From: Acidobacteriaceae bacterium
GTDB taxonomy: Bacteria; Acidobacteriota; Terriglobia; Terriglobales; Acidobacteriaceae
Assembly (NCBI GenBank): GCA_013361705.1
Contig: JABFXN010000132.1
Span: 1 to 36,789 of the forward strand
Length of the DNA: 36,789 nucleotides
Direction: 5' to 3'
The notes below the pieces were generated by a model. That model saw only the letters and a list, made by a program, of their open reading frames with translations, was not told where the DNA came from and did no database searches. The first letter of the stretch is position 1. Every line of letters begins with the position of its first letter. This document shows positions 1 through 7,521 of the stretch, one piece after another. Made by a program: the position numbers and the translations under genes.

Positions 1-264
1 GGTCTTACGCTGCTAATGCTACGCGGTATCCGCCGCTGGCTGTGGCAGGACTGGCGCTCGGTGATGCCGTACCTAGCACTCGTAGTGCTGTTTCCCATTC
101 CGTACTATTTGACGCATGCGTCGATGGACTACCGTCAGCCCATCGAGCCGCAGATCCTGGCTCTCGTCATCGTGGGCCTGGTAGGAATGCAGCCACAGGA
201 AAGCTATGTAGCCGAAGATGAGGATGCATTCGCTGGCGACGTAGAGCTTCAGCCCGCCAACTGA
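1..264 (+). CDS. C-terminal end of an integral membrane protein, possibly a GT39-like glycosyltransferase (partial)
   Basis: The reading frame is open from the first base of the window, so this is the 3' end of a gene that starts upstream; the first ATG at 16 is probably internal. The visible ~87 residues hold two hydrophobic segments (roughly residues 20-35 and 50-62 of the visible part) separated by a polar stretch containing DYRQPIEP, followed by an acidic, soluble tail. An R-x-P-I-E-P turn before the last membrane helix is common at the end of dolichyl-phosphate-mannose/ArnT-type (GT39-like) polytopic glycosyltransferases, which is the basis of the tentative call. The fragment is too short to exclude another polytopic membrane protein. 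A hairpin terminator follows 7 bases after the stop. Confidence 0.5.
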   Translation, partial: GLTLLMLRGIRRWLWQDWRSVMPYLALVVLFPIPYYLTHASMDYRQPIEPQILALVIVGLVGMQPQESYVAEDEDAFAGDVELQPAN

Positions 265-270
265 ATCGGA

Positions 271-306
271 TGTAGGTGGCAGAGGAACTTCCTCTTGCCA
301 CCTACA
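271..306. terminator. Bidirectional hairpin terminator
   Basis: TGTAGGTGGCA-GAGGAA pairs with TTCCTC-T-TGCCACCTACA: a 17-bp stem with one bulged base and almost no loop, placed between the converging ends of the membrane-protein gene (stop at 264) and the TetR gene (stop at 311). There is no long T-run on either side, so strength is uncertain. Confidence 0.7.
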
Positions 307-310
307 GACA

Positions 311-919
311 TCAGATCCTTGCGTGCCTCCGGGGCTTTGCTACAAGAGTCTCCAGGTGAGCCGACAGGGCAGTACGAGCATCATGCAGCGCATCCAGAGT
401 GTGTTCCAGCCTGGTAATCATCACGGCGCCCTCCAGGGTAGAGATGATGATGTTTGCGGTGATCTTCGGAGAAGCGGTGCCCACGATCTCCCCGGTGCGT
501 ATGCCATCCTCCACAATCTTCATCAGGCGCTGCTGCCAATTTTGCAATGTCTTCTTCGCGAGGTGACGTAGCGCCGGGTTGCCGTCGTCACAGTCCATGG
601 CTGTATTCAGCAGGGGGCACCCTCCTGAAACCGGGGACCTTACTTCGACGAAGTTGTCGATGATGTGGCGTAGTTTGCCGAGTGCGGTCGGCACTGCATC
701 CAGCCCTTGCAGGCGGACCTCCAGCACTGTATTCCAGGCAAACTTGAACGACTCCATCGCAAGCTCTTCCTTGCTGCTGAAGTGGCGATAGATGCCGCCT
801 TTTTCCAGGCCGGTGGCTTCCATGAGCTGCGACATGGTGGCCCCCTCGTAGCCATATGCGTTGAATACCGGGGCCGCCTGGGCAATGATGCGTTCGCGCG
901 TCTGCTGGCCTTTTTTCAT
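311..919 (-). CDS. TetR/AcrR-family transcriptional repressor
   Basis: 202-residue one-domain regulator. The N-terminal ~50 residues form the TetR helix-turn-helix: the recognition region contains GLEKGGIYRHFSSKEEL, which is the family signature (G-x-x-x-G-x-x-Y-x-H-F-x-x-K-E-x-L). The remaining ~150 helical residues are the ligand/dimer domain, including a PLLNTAMDCDD segment typical of the YcdC/TetR_C type regulators. I chose the ATG at 917-919 over the upstream one at 946 because AGGAG lies 10 bases before it and because the HTH then starts at the usual distance. It is divergent from an EmrB-like pump, with two operator-like palindromes in the intergenic space, so it almost certainly represses itself and the pump until an effector binds. 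The effector is unknown. Confidence 0.93.
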   Translation of the reverse strand: MKKGQQTRERIIAQAAPVFNAYGYEGATMSQLMEATGLEKGGIYRHFSSKEELAMESFKFAWNTVLEVRLQGLDAVPTALGKLRHIIDNFVEVRSPVSGGCPLLNTAMDCDDGNPALRHLAKKTLQNWQQRLMKIVEDGIRTGEIVGTASPKITANIIISTLEGAVMITRLEHTLDALHDARTALSAHLETLVAKPRRHARI

Positions 920-959
920 TTGAATCGTTCTCCTGCCCGGCTCCATCTTATCTCTACTC

Positions 960-1010
960 GAGACCGTTCGGTCTCATATTTTTGGATGTAAAAAGAGACC
1001 GAACGGTCGC
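960..1010. promoter_or_regulatory. Tandem TetR operators between repressor and efflux pump
   Basis: Two 16-bp near-palindromes: GAGACCGTTCGGTCTC at 960-975 and GAGACCGAACGGTCGC at 995-1010. Each has arms GAGACCG/CGGTC(T/G)C around a 2-base centre; the second is the reverse complement of the first with one change. Centres are 35 bp apart. The A-C-C-G-N2-C-G-G-T core is the classical shape of TetR/AcrR-type operators. Site 1 is 41 bp from the repressor start and site 2 is 17 bp upstream of the pump's start codon, so a bound repressor would cover both promoters. Confidence 0.88.
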
Positions 1011-1026
1011 ATGGAAGGATGCAGAC

Positions 1027-2610
1027 GTGGCAGAGAACCGAAGGCAGGTGAACCCGTGGGTGGTAGCGCTTACCGTAACCATCGCTACCTTCATGGAGCT
1101 TCTGGATACCTCTATTGCCAATGTGGCTCTGCCGCATATCGCCGGAGGGCTAGGTCGCAGCTTCGATGAGGTGACCTGGATTCTGACGACCTACCTGGTG
1201 GCCAACGCTGTGGTTCTGCCGATGTCGGCCTGGCTGAGCCGCGTCTTCGGCCGCAAGACCTACTACATGCTCTGCGTAGCGCTCTTTACCGTCACCAGCT
1301 TCTTCTGCGGTATCGCGCCCAGCCTGAACGTGATTCTGATCGCGCGTGTTCTGCAGGGAATTGCAGGCGGGGGCCTCGCGCCGGTGGAGCAGGCGATTCT
1401 GGTCGACACCTTCCTGCCTGCTAAGCGGGCCAGCGCTTTTGCGCTTTATACCGTCGCCATCGTCACCGCGCCGGCGATCGGTCCTGTTCTCGGTGGCTGG
1501 ATCACCGACAACTTCAACTGGCGCTGGGTCTTCTTCATCAACATCCCTATCGGCGCTCTGAGCCTGTTCCGTCCGGAGCGTTTTGTGCACGATCCTCCAG
1601 CTTTGGAGGAGGAGCGCCGCACGTTGAAGGCGCAGGGCGGCGGCAAGGTAGACGGCCTCGGTATTGCTCTGATCGGTATCGGCTCGGCTGCGCTTGAGCT
1701 GGTGCTCGACCGCGGCCAGATTGACGATTGGTTTGGAAGCACAACGATCACCTGGCTGTTTGCAATCGCTGTCATTTGCTGGGGGACCGCCATCTGGTGG
1801 GAACTGCGCACCCCAGACCCGATCGTGGAGTTCCGTATGCTTGCAAACCGGAACTTCGCGATTGCCTGCGCCTTTTACTTCATCTTCGGTGTAGGCCTCT
1901 TCGCGACGACCACGATGATCCCGCAGATTCTGCAGAGCCTGTACGGATATCGTGCGCTCGATGCCGGCCTGGTGCTTGGCCCGGGAGCTCTGGTGATTAC
2001 CTTCCTTGCTCCTGTCGCTGCGCAACTGGTGCAGCGCGGGATTGTGCACCCGCGCATGATGATCGGCGCCAGCCTGACTGTCGTCGCCGCCGCAATGTTC
2101 TATTACAGCCGTCTGACGCTGCAGTCTGACTATTTTCATTACGCCCTTGCCCGCGCCTATCAGGGACTGGGATATGCCTTTCTCTTCGTTCCGCTCACGG
2201 TGCTGGCGTACTCGCAGCTGCGGCCCGATCAAAACAATAAGGCGTCTAGCCTGACCAATCTCTTCCGCAACTGGGGTGGCAGCTTCGGTGTGTCCTTCGT
2301 CACCACGATGAGCGAGCGGCGGCAGAACTTCCACGAAGATCGCCTGTCAGCGTACTTCTCTTCATCCAGTGATGCGCTGCAGCAGAATGTGAGGCAGGTT
2401 GCAAGCTATCTTCAGATCCACGGCTTTAGCGTGGCTGACGCCACCCGTGGAGCTTATGTGCAGCTTTATGCGCAATTTGAGGCGCATACCCGCCTGCTTG
2501 GCTTCATGGACTGCTTCCGCTTGATGGGCTGGATCACTCTTCTCGCGGCGCCTTTAGTGCTTCTGGCAAAGCATTTCAGGGTGGGAGGAAAAGCGCCGGC
2601 AGGCCATTGA
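1027..2610 (+). CDS. DHA2-family (EmrB/QacA-type) 14-TM drug:proton antiporter
   Basis: Major-facilitator efflux permease of about 527 residues with 14 predicted membrane helices. Close to the N-terminus it carries the DHA2 motif ATFMELLDTSIANVALP, then the motif-A loop (LSRVFGRKTYY) and the motif C helix (VTAPAIGPVLGGWI). The frame is open from a TTG at 982, but that start would lie inside the operator region. GTG at 1027 has GGAAGG eight bases upstream and gives the normal family N-terminus (…NPWVVALTVTIATFMELLD). EmrB pumps normally work with a membrane-fusion partner (EmrA) and TolC; none is encoded next to it here, so the partner must be elsewhere or the pump acts alone. Expression is expected to be controlled by the divergent TetR protein. 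The substrate cannot be told from sequence. Confidence 0.93.
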   Translation: MAENRRQVNPWVVALTVTIATFMELLDTSIANVALPHIAGGLGRSFDEVTWILTTYLVANAVVLPMSAWLSRVFGRKTYYMLCVALFTVTSFFCGIAPSLNVILIARVLQGIAGGGLAPVEQAILVDTFLPAKRASAFALYTVAIVTAPAIGPVLGGWITDNFNWRWVFFINIPIGALSLFRPERFVHDPPALEEERRTLKAQGGGKVDGLGIALIGIGSAALELVLDRGQIDDWFGSTTITWLFAIAVICWGTAIWWELRTPDPIVEFRMLANRNFAIACAFYFIFGVGLFATTTMIPQILQSLYGYRALDAGLVLGPGALVITFLAPVAAQLVQRGIVHPRMMIGASLTVVAAAMFYYSRLTLQSDYFHYALARAYQGLGYAFLFVPLTVLAYSQLRPDQNNKASSLTNLFRNWGGSFGVSFVTTMSERRQNFHEDRLSAYFSSSSDALQQNVRQVASYLQIHGFSVADATRGAYVQLYAQFEAHTRLLGFMDCFRLMGWITLLAAPLVLLAKHFRVGGKAPAGH

Positions 2611-2615
2611 GATTC

Positions 2616-2660
2616 GTTAAATACAAAGAGACTCCCATCGGGAGTCTCTTCGTATTTAAC
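2616..2660. terminator. Strong bidirectional terminator
   Basis: Arms 2616-2636 and 2640-2660: GTTAAATAC plus AAGAGACTCCC, loop ATC, GGGAGTCTCTT plus GTATTTAAC. This is a ~21-bp stem with a single A·C mismatch, flanked by AT-rich arms that supply the T-run in both directions. It lies 5 bases after the efflux-pump stop and 13 bases from the end of the convergent Gly-rich protein gene. Confidence 0.9.
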
Positions 2661-2673
2661 AAGGAGTTGCGAC

Positions 2674-3312
2674 TTACATGTGTGAGTCGGCCGTGGTTGT
2701 CGATGATGCGGACTCACTGGCATGAATGTCAGCGTTCGCTTGCTTCGTAGCCTTCTTCGCCTCCGCCTTAGCATCGGTGCCAGCTGCCGCGGTGCTCTGG
2801 ATCGCCTTACCAAGGCTGACGGCCTTCGAGCCGGTCATCTGTGACTGCAGGCTGGCGAAGGGGATGTTGAGATTCTGCGCCACATGCATGGCCGCAACGC
2901 AGTTGCCAAGGTTCTTGAAGCCTGAGCAGGCGGTCTGAAGGCTGCCGCCGGGGATCGAGACACCGCTCTTACCTAGGGATGAGGTGAGCGATGAGTTGAG
3001 ATGAGTATTGGTCAACACCGCATCAGGAGATTGCCGGGATGCGTTGACGTTGGCGGATGTTGCTCCGTTCGCGCCCACATTGGTGCGACCGGCGCCTGCG
3101 TTGGCGCCAAGCCCTGCGCCTGTACCGGCGCCAACACTACCGGTGCCCAGATTGCCGGTGCCCAGACCAGCGCCTGAACCGACACCCGCACCCGCACCAC
3201 CGCCGAGCCCTGCGCTACCGCCAATGGGGTGACCGCGCTGCGCAAAAGCGGCAACGCTGAAGAAAAACATGAGGGAGAGAGCAAGAGAATGCGTCCGATA
3301 TGACTTTTTCAT
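2674..3312 (-). CDS. Secreted Gly/Ala/Thr-rich low-complexity protein, function unknown
   Basis: 212 residues. Residues 1-25 are a clear Sec signal peptide (MKKSYR…, hydrophobic core, cleavage after AFA-Q). Residues ~30-85 are a low-complexity run of G-x-G and G-x-G-x-G units with A, T, S and N, resembling a flexible glycine-rich spacer. Residues ~115-165 form a conserved-looking globular segment with two cysteines (LQTACSGFKNLGNCVAAMHVAQNL), probably a disulfide pair, and the tail (165-212) is Ala/Lys then Ser/Thr rich. The start at 3312 has GGAGG ten bases upstream. I do not recognise a characterised family; the Cys-pair segment, not the Gly-rich part, is where homology should be searched. 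It is a single gene, convergent with the pump and separated by a terminator. Confidence 0.82.
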   Translation of the reverse strand: MKKSYRTHSLALSLMFFFSVAAFAQRGHPIGGSAGLGGGAGAGVGSGAGLGTGNLGTGSVGAGTGAGLGANAGAGRTNVGANGATSANVNASRQSPDAVLTNTHLNSSLTSSLGKSGVSIPGGSLQTACSGFKNLGNCVAAMHVAQNLNIPFASLQSQMTGSKAVSLGKAIQSTAAAGTDAKAEAKKATKQANADIHASESASSTTTADSHM

Positions 3313-3644
3313 TTTTTTAATTCCTCCAACGGCTGAGATCGTATTGCCGAATCAGGGAAGGCCGGGCGACGTGCCAGGAGAGATGCTCCAGACCGTATAC
3401 CGGCCCTTTCTGGTCGAGCGTGAACCAATGTGTTGGGAACACATCGGAGCGGGATAGCCGACCTGACAGAACCAGACACAGCCTTGAATCAATAGTTGCA
3501 ATTCTTTGAAAAGAAGGATCGTAGGGAAAGAAATGCGGGTTACGGAGGTAACAGATCAAGAACCCAGGATCCGAGTGACGCACCTAAGTAGCGACGTCTT
3601 CAGCGCCTCATAGGCAACCAAAAACAGTGCTTGTTGTACTCTGA
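3313..3644. other. 332-bp intergenic region with a 17-bp dyad
   Basis: This lies between the divergent Gly-rich secreted protein gene and tsaC. I see no convincing gene here; the 88-codon minus-strand frame has no signal, no family features and no ribosome-binding site. At 3428-3444 there is a dyad ATGTGTT-GGG-AACACAT (7-bp arms, 3-bp centre) that could be a regulator site, about 115 bp upstream of the secreted protein start. Nothing else stands out. Confidence 0.4.
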
Positions 3645-4313
3645 ATGAGTTTCAGAGGGACCGTATTGAGCGCTGACGTTGTTCGTATGCATCCGGATGA
3701 ACCGGAACCGGAGCTGGTGGCGTATGTTGCCGAACGCCTGAATCAGGGCGATGTGGTCGGTATGCCGACCGACACCTTTTACGGGCTAGCCGTGGATCCC
3801 GTTAACCTTCGTGCTGTTGAGCGTATCTACGAGATCAAAAAACGCGCAAAGTACAAACCGTTGAGCCTGCTTCTTTCTGAGGTGTCGCAGTCGTATGAGT
3901 TGGCGCGGGATCTCGATACCGCCTTCGATCGTTTGACAGAGAAGTTCTGGCCTGGTCCCTTGACCATCATTGTGAAGGCCGGCGGCAAATTGCCTCTGCG
4001 CGTTACCGCCCAGACGGGCAACGTCGCGCTACGCGTACCGGAGGCAGCGATTCCTCGGGCAGTGGTTGCCAAGCTCGGATTGCCGATTACGGCAACGGCG
4101 GCAAACATGTCGGGACTGCCGGAGTGCACGCATGCCAACGGGGTCCAGGAGCAGATCGGCGATCAGATTCCGCTGATTATTGACGGTGGGCCCACATCCC
4201 GGACCCTGCCGACGACCATTGTCGACCTCAGCGGCGGCGGTTCATCCTGGATGATTTTGCGTGAAGGCGCGATCCCGACTCACGAGATTGCGCTTGCACT
4301 GCAACGGGCCTGA
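3645..4313 (+). CDS. tsaC: L-threonylcarbamoyladenylate synthase (TsaC/Sua5/YrdC family)
   Basis: Makes threonylcarbamoyl-AMP from threonine, bicarbonate and ATP, the first step of the universal t6A37 modification of ANN-decoding tRNAs; cytoplasmic. The 222-residue length fits the short TsaC form without the Sua5 C-terminal domain. Visible motifs: GDVVGMPTDTFYGLAVD near residue 36-51, the basic K-K-R-x-K-x-K-P-L-S-L-L-L loop near 65-77, GPLTIIVKA, and TATAANMSG near 150. The start is not certain: ATG 3645 has no clear ribosome-binding site, whereas TTG at 3666 has AGAGGGA five bases upstream and would shorten the protein by seven residues. It is followed 5 bases after its stop by copy 1 of the palindromic repeat. 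Confidence 0.94.
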   Translation: MSFRGTVLSADVVRMHPDEPEPELVAYVAERLNQGDVVGMPTDTFYGLAVDPVNLRAVERIYEIKKRAKYKPLSLLLSEVSQSYELARDLDTAFDRLTEKFWPGPLTIIVKAGGKLPLRVTAQTGNVALRVPEAAIPRAVVAKLGLPITATAANMSGLPECTHANGVQEQIGDQIPLIIDGGPTSRTLPTTIVDLSGGGSSWMILREGAIPTHEIALALQRA

Positions 4314-4318
4314 TCGTT

Positions 4319-4432
4319 AGAACATTTCTCCTGTAGGTGTAGTGTAGGGCCTTTGCATCTATGGGCGTTTTCCTCAGTGAAAACGCCGCTGCACGCTGCT
4401 CTCGGGATACCCAGCAACAGGAGAAATGCTCT
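4319..4432. repeat. Palindromic dispersed element, family 1, copy 1
   Basis: ~114-bp element bounded by inverted repeats AGAACATTTCTCCTGT (4319-4334) and ACAGGAGAAATGCTCT (4417-4432), 15 of 16 matching. Inside is a second hairpin, GGCGTTTTC (4364-4372)/GAAAACGCC (4379-4387) with a 6-base loop, and GTGTAG can pair with CTGCAC between the two. The same layout recurs at 10756-10865 and 18111-18224. Differences between copies fall partly so as to keep pairing: here the arms are TTTCTCCTGT/ACAGGAGAAA, in copy 3 TTTTCCCTG/CAGGGA. It starts 5 bases after the tsaC stop. Confidence 0.9.
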
Positions 4433-4464
4433 GATACTTGTCATGCTTCGTATGATGGAAGCAC

Positions 4465-5109
4465 ATGCCTGAACGAAAACGGCACTTCTGGCGATGGTTG
4501 CTGCTCCTGGTTTTATTGGCGGCCCTCTCGTGGTGCGCCTGGGTTTATCACCAGATTGTGCAGGTCGCGCAGGAAGATCAGGCCCAACCCGCAGATGCGA
4601 TTGCGGTGTTTGGCGCGGCCGAGTATGGGGGCCGGCCCTCCCCCGTATTGCACGCACGGTTGGATAAAGCTGTGGCGCTCTATCGCAGACAGATCGCTCC
4701 GGTCATCGTGACACTCGGCGGAGGTACAGAGAAGGACTCCGGCCGGACCGAGGGCGGAGTCGGCCGGGATTACCTGTTGGCCGAGGGTGTGCCCTTCGAA
4801 CAGATAATTCCCGAGACCCGCTCCATCGACACAGAACAACAGGTGGAGGTTCTGGCCGAGATAGCACGCACGCAAAACTGGCAGCATATCGTGGTGGTCA
4901 GTGACGGATCGCATCTCTTTCGCATCCGCGAGCTGTGCCGTCAGGCCGGTTTGAATGTCTGGACCTCGCCTCGCTCTATTTATGGACGCATCAGCCCCTG
5001 GGACTACCGGATGCGCATTGTGCATGAGATTGTCAGCTATACCGCTGTTCGGCTCCACATTCCCGCTAGCTTTGTCCATCGCTGGTGGATCGGGGCGGAG
5101 GATCTGTAG
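4465..5109 (+). CDS. YdcF/SanA/ElyC-family (DUF218) membrane-anchored protein
   Basis: 214 residues: a short basic N-terminus, one membrane helix (~residues 10-29), then a periplasmic DUF218 domain. The Rossmann-like core shows ADAIAVFGAAEYGGRPSPVL (first strand and loop), PVIVTLGGG, the conserved acidic/serine segment around T-E-x-x-V-G-R-D-Y-L, then SIDTEQQV and VVVSDGSHLFRI. Family members (SanA, ElyC, YdcF) are linked to envelope barrier function and peptidoglycan or lipid-carrier homeostasis, but the reaction is not established, so I give no specific function. ATG 4465 has GGAAG three bases upstream, slightly close. The gene lies 33 bases after repeat copy 1, and is convergent with the DUF92 gene with a 22-base gap. 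Confidence 0.88.
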   Translation: MPERKRHFWRWLLLLVLLAALSWCAWVYHQIVQVAQEDQAQPADAIAVFGAAEYGGRPSPVLHARLDKAVALYRRQIAPVIVTLGGGTEKDSGRTEGGVGRDYLLAEGVPFEQIIPETRSIDTEQQVEVLAEIARTQNWQHIVVVSDGSHLFRIRELCRQAGLNVWTSPRSIYGRISPWDYRMRIVHEIVSYTAVRLHIPASFVHRWWIGAEDL

Positions 5110-5131
5110 CCTTAGGTCCGGCTCCAGATTT

Positions 5132-6037
5132 TTACCGGAGCAATCCAATCCCCGCCGCCGCAGCAATCGCCGCGACCAATGTCGATAAAAAGTTCACCAG
5201 GTCATTGCCCAGCCAGCCCGCCCGTTCCACGGTCGCTCCCAGGAACGTGTCGACGAAGAGGCCAAGAACTCCGGCGAAGAAGGCGACTGCCGCTACCTTC
5301 GGAGTCAGCAGGAGGGCCCACCAACCGATCCCGGTCACAATTGCCGCTCCGGTAACGCCCGCGAAGGTGCCCACCATCGAGATAGCGCCGTCCGTTCCCG
5401 GCGGAACGCGACGAAATCCAAGCCACGGTTCTCCGCCGAAGACCTGTCCGATCTCTGAAGAGATGGTGTCAGCCGTCGCTTCGGCCAAGGCTGCCAGACA
5501 TGCTGCCAGCGATGCGAAGTAGCTGAAGGGGTAGGGAAGTTTGAAAAATTTGCCAAACAGCCATGCACCAAGCCAGGTGACGATCAGCGCCGCGACAGCC
5601 AGGTTGGCGGCGACTTGCGACGCCGTTCTTCCGTGCTTCGGCTCGGCCAGACCCGCACGCTCTTTCTCCGCACGGCGAACCCGTGTCGCTGCCCAGGTCA
5701 GAAGGAAGAGCGCCAGTAATGGAGTCAGAGCGGAATGCAGCAGGTTGCTGTTGTAGTCACGAGTCCAGGCGATCAGGTCGAAGCAGACCAGCGCTCCCAT
5801 CAGGCAGCCACCCAGCGTCGCCGACCGCAGGGCGAAAACCACCATCGCGAAAGCCACGGCAATCGCAAGAGGCCCTGCAACGAAGGGAAATCCCGCGCGT
5901 CCAAAACTGAAGACAAAGATGGAATAGCAGGTCAGCAGCAGGGTGCAGGCGCAGGCGGCCGTCAGTAACTGTGACTGCAGCCGGTCACGGGATGCCGGGA
6001 TGGTTTTTCCGGGGATAGAGAGTGTGGTCTGGCTCAT
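5132..6037 (-). CDS. DUF92 family integral membrane protein
   Basis: 301 residues with seven or more hydrophobic helices spread over the whole length. The C-terminal third has the DUF92 signature: an A-D-T-I-S-S-E-I-G-Q motif near residue 190 (D and E in a helix, as in the CTP-dependent polyprenol/phytyl-phosphate kinase relatives), then PPGTDGAIS, and a GLFVDTFLGATVERAGW loop. DUF92 contains plant VTE6 phytyl-phosphate kinase; by analogy this may phosphorylate or handle an isoprenoid alcohol phosphate, but for bacterial members that is inference. The start at 6037 has AGGTG immediately upstream. It is divergent from the beta-propeller lipoprotein gene, sharing a short promoter region of about 60 bases. 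Confidence 0.85.
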   Translation of the reverse strand: MSQTTLSIPGKTIPASRDRLQSQLLTAACACTLLLTCYSIFVFSFGRAGFPFVAGPLAIAVAFAMVVFALRSATLGGCLMGALVCFDLIAWTRDYNSNLLHSALTPLLALFLLTWAATRVRRAEKERAGLAEPKHGRTASQVAANLAVAALIVTWLGAWLFGKFFKLPYPFSYFASLAACLAALAEATADTISSEIGQVFGGEPWLGFRRVPPGTDGAISMVGTFAGVTGAAIVTGIGWWALLLTPKVAAVAFFAGVLGLFVDTFLGATVERAGWLGNDLVNFLSTLVAAIAAAAGIGLLR

Positions 6038-6099
6038 GCACCTGTGATTTACAATCGGCTTTGAGCATATCGGACCTTGGTCTGTGTTTGGGAGATGGT

Positions 6100-7422
6100 T
6101 TGGCGTCAGAAGTGCGGTACGGAAAGAGAGTGCTGGCGAAGGCCGGTGCAGTGTTGGCGGCGGCGGCAGCGCTGGTTCCGTTGAGCGGTTGCGGCAATAC
6201 GTATCGCGCCGTCGTGAGCTCCATCAACCCCGTTGGCCCGGCGACCCAGCCGCAGAAGCTGCTGGCTGTGGTCTCGGATCCAGGAAGCGGACAGCCCGGT
6301 CTGATCACGGTTGTTGATTTCTCCGGAGACACGGTTCTGGCGATTGCGAATATTGCTCCGAAGCCGACGTATTTCGATCTGGCTCCGGCGAGCAACGGCG
6401 GTACGGGATACTCCCTGCATACCAGCTCCAGCGGTACGGTGATGAATAACTTTGACGTCTCGCCTTCGTTGAAGACGAACATCGTGTATTCCACGACGTT
6501 GTTCTCCAATGCGAACGCGAACTCGCTGTTCGCGACCTCCTCGGGAGCGTTCGTCAGCGAGCTTGGACGGTCCGCCGTTGGCCAGATCATCGGTGGTTCA
6601 CCGGCTTCGCTGCGCCAGGAGTATGACGTTGCGGCCAATCCGCAGTACGTTGTGGGTCTTACCACCGGCACGCGCTACTACGCGATCAGCCAGGGTTCAG
6701 GCTCTACCGGTTCGGTGGCCGCGATTGATACCTCGACCAACACGATCTCCAGCTCCATCAACGTCGGCACTCAGCCTGTCTATGGTGTGATGACCTCCGA
6801 TGCGAAGCGCGTCTTTGTGATGAACAAGGGCAGCAATACCGTGTCGGTGATCAACTCACAGGCCAATACTGCTGACGTCGCGCATCCCACCATCACCGTG
6901 GGTACTGCCCCTGTCTGGGCCGATGTGGTCAGCACCATCAACGAGCTTCTGGTCCTGAACCAGGGTTCGACGACCAGCTCTCTCAGTGTGGTCAGCATCC
7001 CGCTCTGCAACGCCAACAGCTCGACGAGCAACCCGAACTGCGACACCAACAACCCGGTGGATGCGACAGATTTCGGCACGGTTGTGGCTACGGTGCCGCT
7101 GGGCACCAACTGCACCCAGGTATCGGCGCTGCAGGACGGAACCCGTGCTTACGTCATGTGCAACGACGATCCCACGGCATCTGATGCCAACAACGGTCTG
7201 GTCTACGTCGTCAATCTGACCACGAACACCGTGACGGCGAAGGTGAAGGTGGTCGGTCATCCGAACTGGATCACCGCGGTTACCGGCACGCCGAAAGGCA
7301 AGGTCTATACCACTGCCAGCGACTCACACTTTCTCACGGTCATCGATACCAGCACCGATACGCGTTATACGACGATCGATATTCTCGGCAACGGTGTATC
7401 CGTACGTCGCAACGCGCAGTAA
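6100..7422 (+). CDS. YncE-like beta-propeller lipoprotein
   Basis: About 440 residues. I take TTG at 6100 as start because GGGAG lies five bases upstream (6090-6094); a longer frame from ATG 6022 would run over the divergent DUF92 start. From there: basic N-terminus, hydrophobic core and lipobox LSGC, so an outer- or inner-membrane-anchored lipoprotein. The mature part has repeated 40-45-residue blades of the YVTN/YncE type: V-x-x-I-D-T-S-T-N-T-I-x-x-S-I-N-V-G-x-x-P, VFVMNKGSNTVSVIN, VVNLTTNTVTAKVKVVGHP and a final VIDTSTDTRYTTI. Blades of this kind bind DNA or protein or act as scaffolds; no enzymatic residues are visible. One loop has a pair of cysteines (…PLCNANSSTSNPNCDTNN…), probably disulfide-linked. 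The gene ends in a strong terminator shared with the anti-sigma gene. Confidence 0.88.
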   Translation: MASEVRYGKRVLAKAGAVLAAAAALVPLSGCGNTYRAVVSSINPVGPATQPQKLLAVVSDPGSGQPGLITVVDFSGDTVLAIANIAPKPTYFDLAPASNGGTGYSLHTSSSGTVMNNFDVSPSLKTNIVYSTTLFSNANANSLFATSSGAFVSELGRSAVGQIIGGSPASLRQEYDVAANPQYVVGLTTGTRYYAISQGSGSTGSVAAIDTSTNTISSSINVGTQPVYGVMTSDAKRVFVMNKGSNTVSVINSQANTADVAHPTITVGTAPVWADVVSTINELLVLNQGSTTSSLSVVSIPLCNANSSTSNPNCDTNNPVDATDFGTVVATVPLGTNCTQVSALQDGTRAYVMCNDDPTASDANNGLVYVVNLTTNTVTAKVKVVGHPNWITAVTGTPKGKVYTTASDSHFLTVIDTSTDTRYTTIDILGNGVSVRRNAQ

Positions 7423-7444
7423 CGCACAAGAATCGAAGTTCAAG

Positions 7445-7473
7445 AAGAAGGGCGGCCGCTGGCCGCCCTTCTT
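7445..7473. terminator. Bidirectional terminator
   Basis: AAGAAGGGCGGCC - GCT - GGCCGCCCTTCTT: a perfect 13-bp GC-rich stem with a 3-base loop, followed by TCGTTTATT on the plus strand and preceded by A-rich sequence that gives a T-run on the minus strand. It serves the beta-propeller gene (stop at 7422) and the convergent anti-sigma gene (end at 7522). Confidence 0.92.
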
Positions 7474-7521
7474 TCGTTTATTCAACCATTCAATGATTGA
7501 ATTCTTCAATTCCTTCCAGAA

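Noticed and set aside
1150-2334. 394-codon open frame on the minus strand
   Set aside because: It lies fully opposite the EmrB-like pump, is rich in R, Q, D and H with no fold-like pattern, and has no ribosome-binding site. It is a GC-skew shadow.
3317-3583. 88-codon minus-strand frame in the 3313-3644 gap
   Set aside because: No ribosome-binding site, no hydrophobic or domain pattern; aromatic/proline-rich composition looks like non-coding DNA.
4280-4657. Minus-strand frame reading through repeat copy 1 (…SGVFTEENAHRCKGPTLHL…)
   Set aside because: The same peptide-like string appears in the frame across copy 2 (10574-10900) because the repeat DNA is shared. It is translated repeat, not a protein family.
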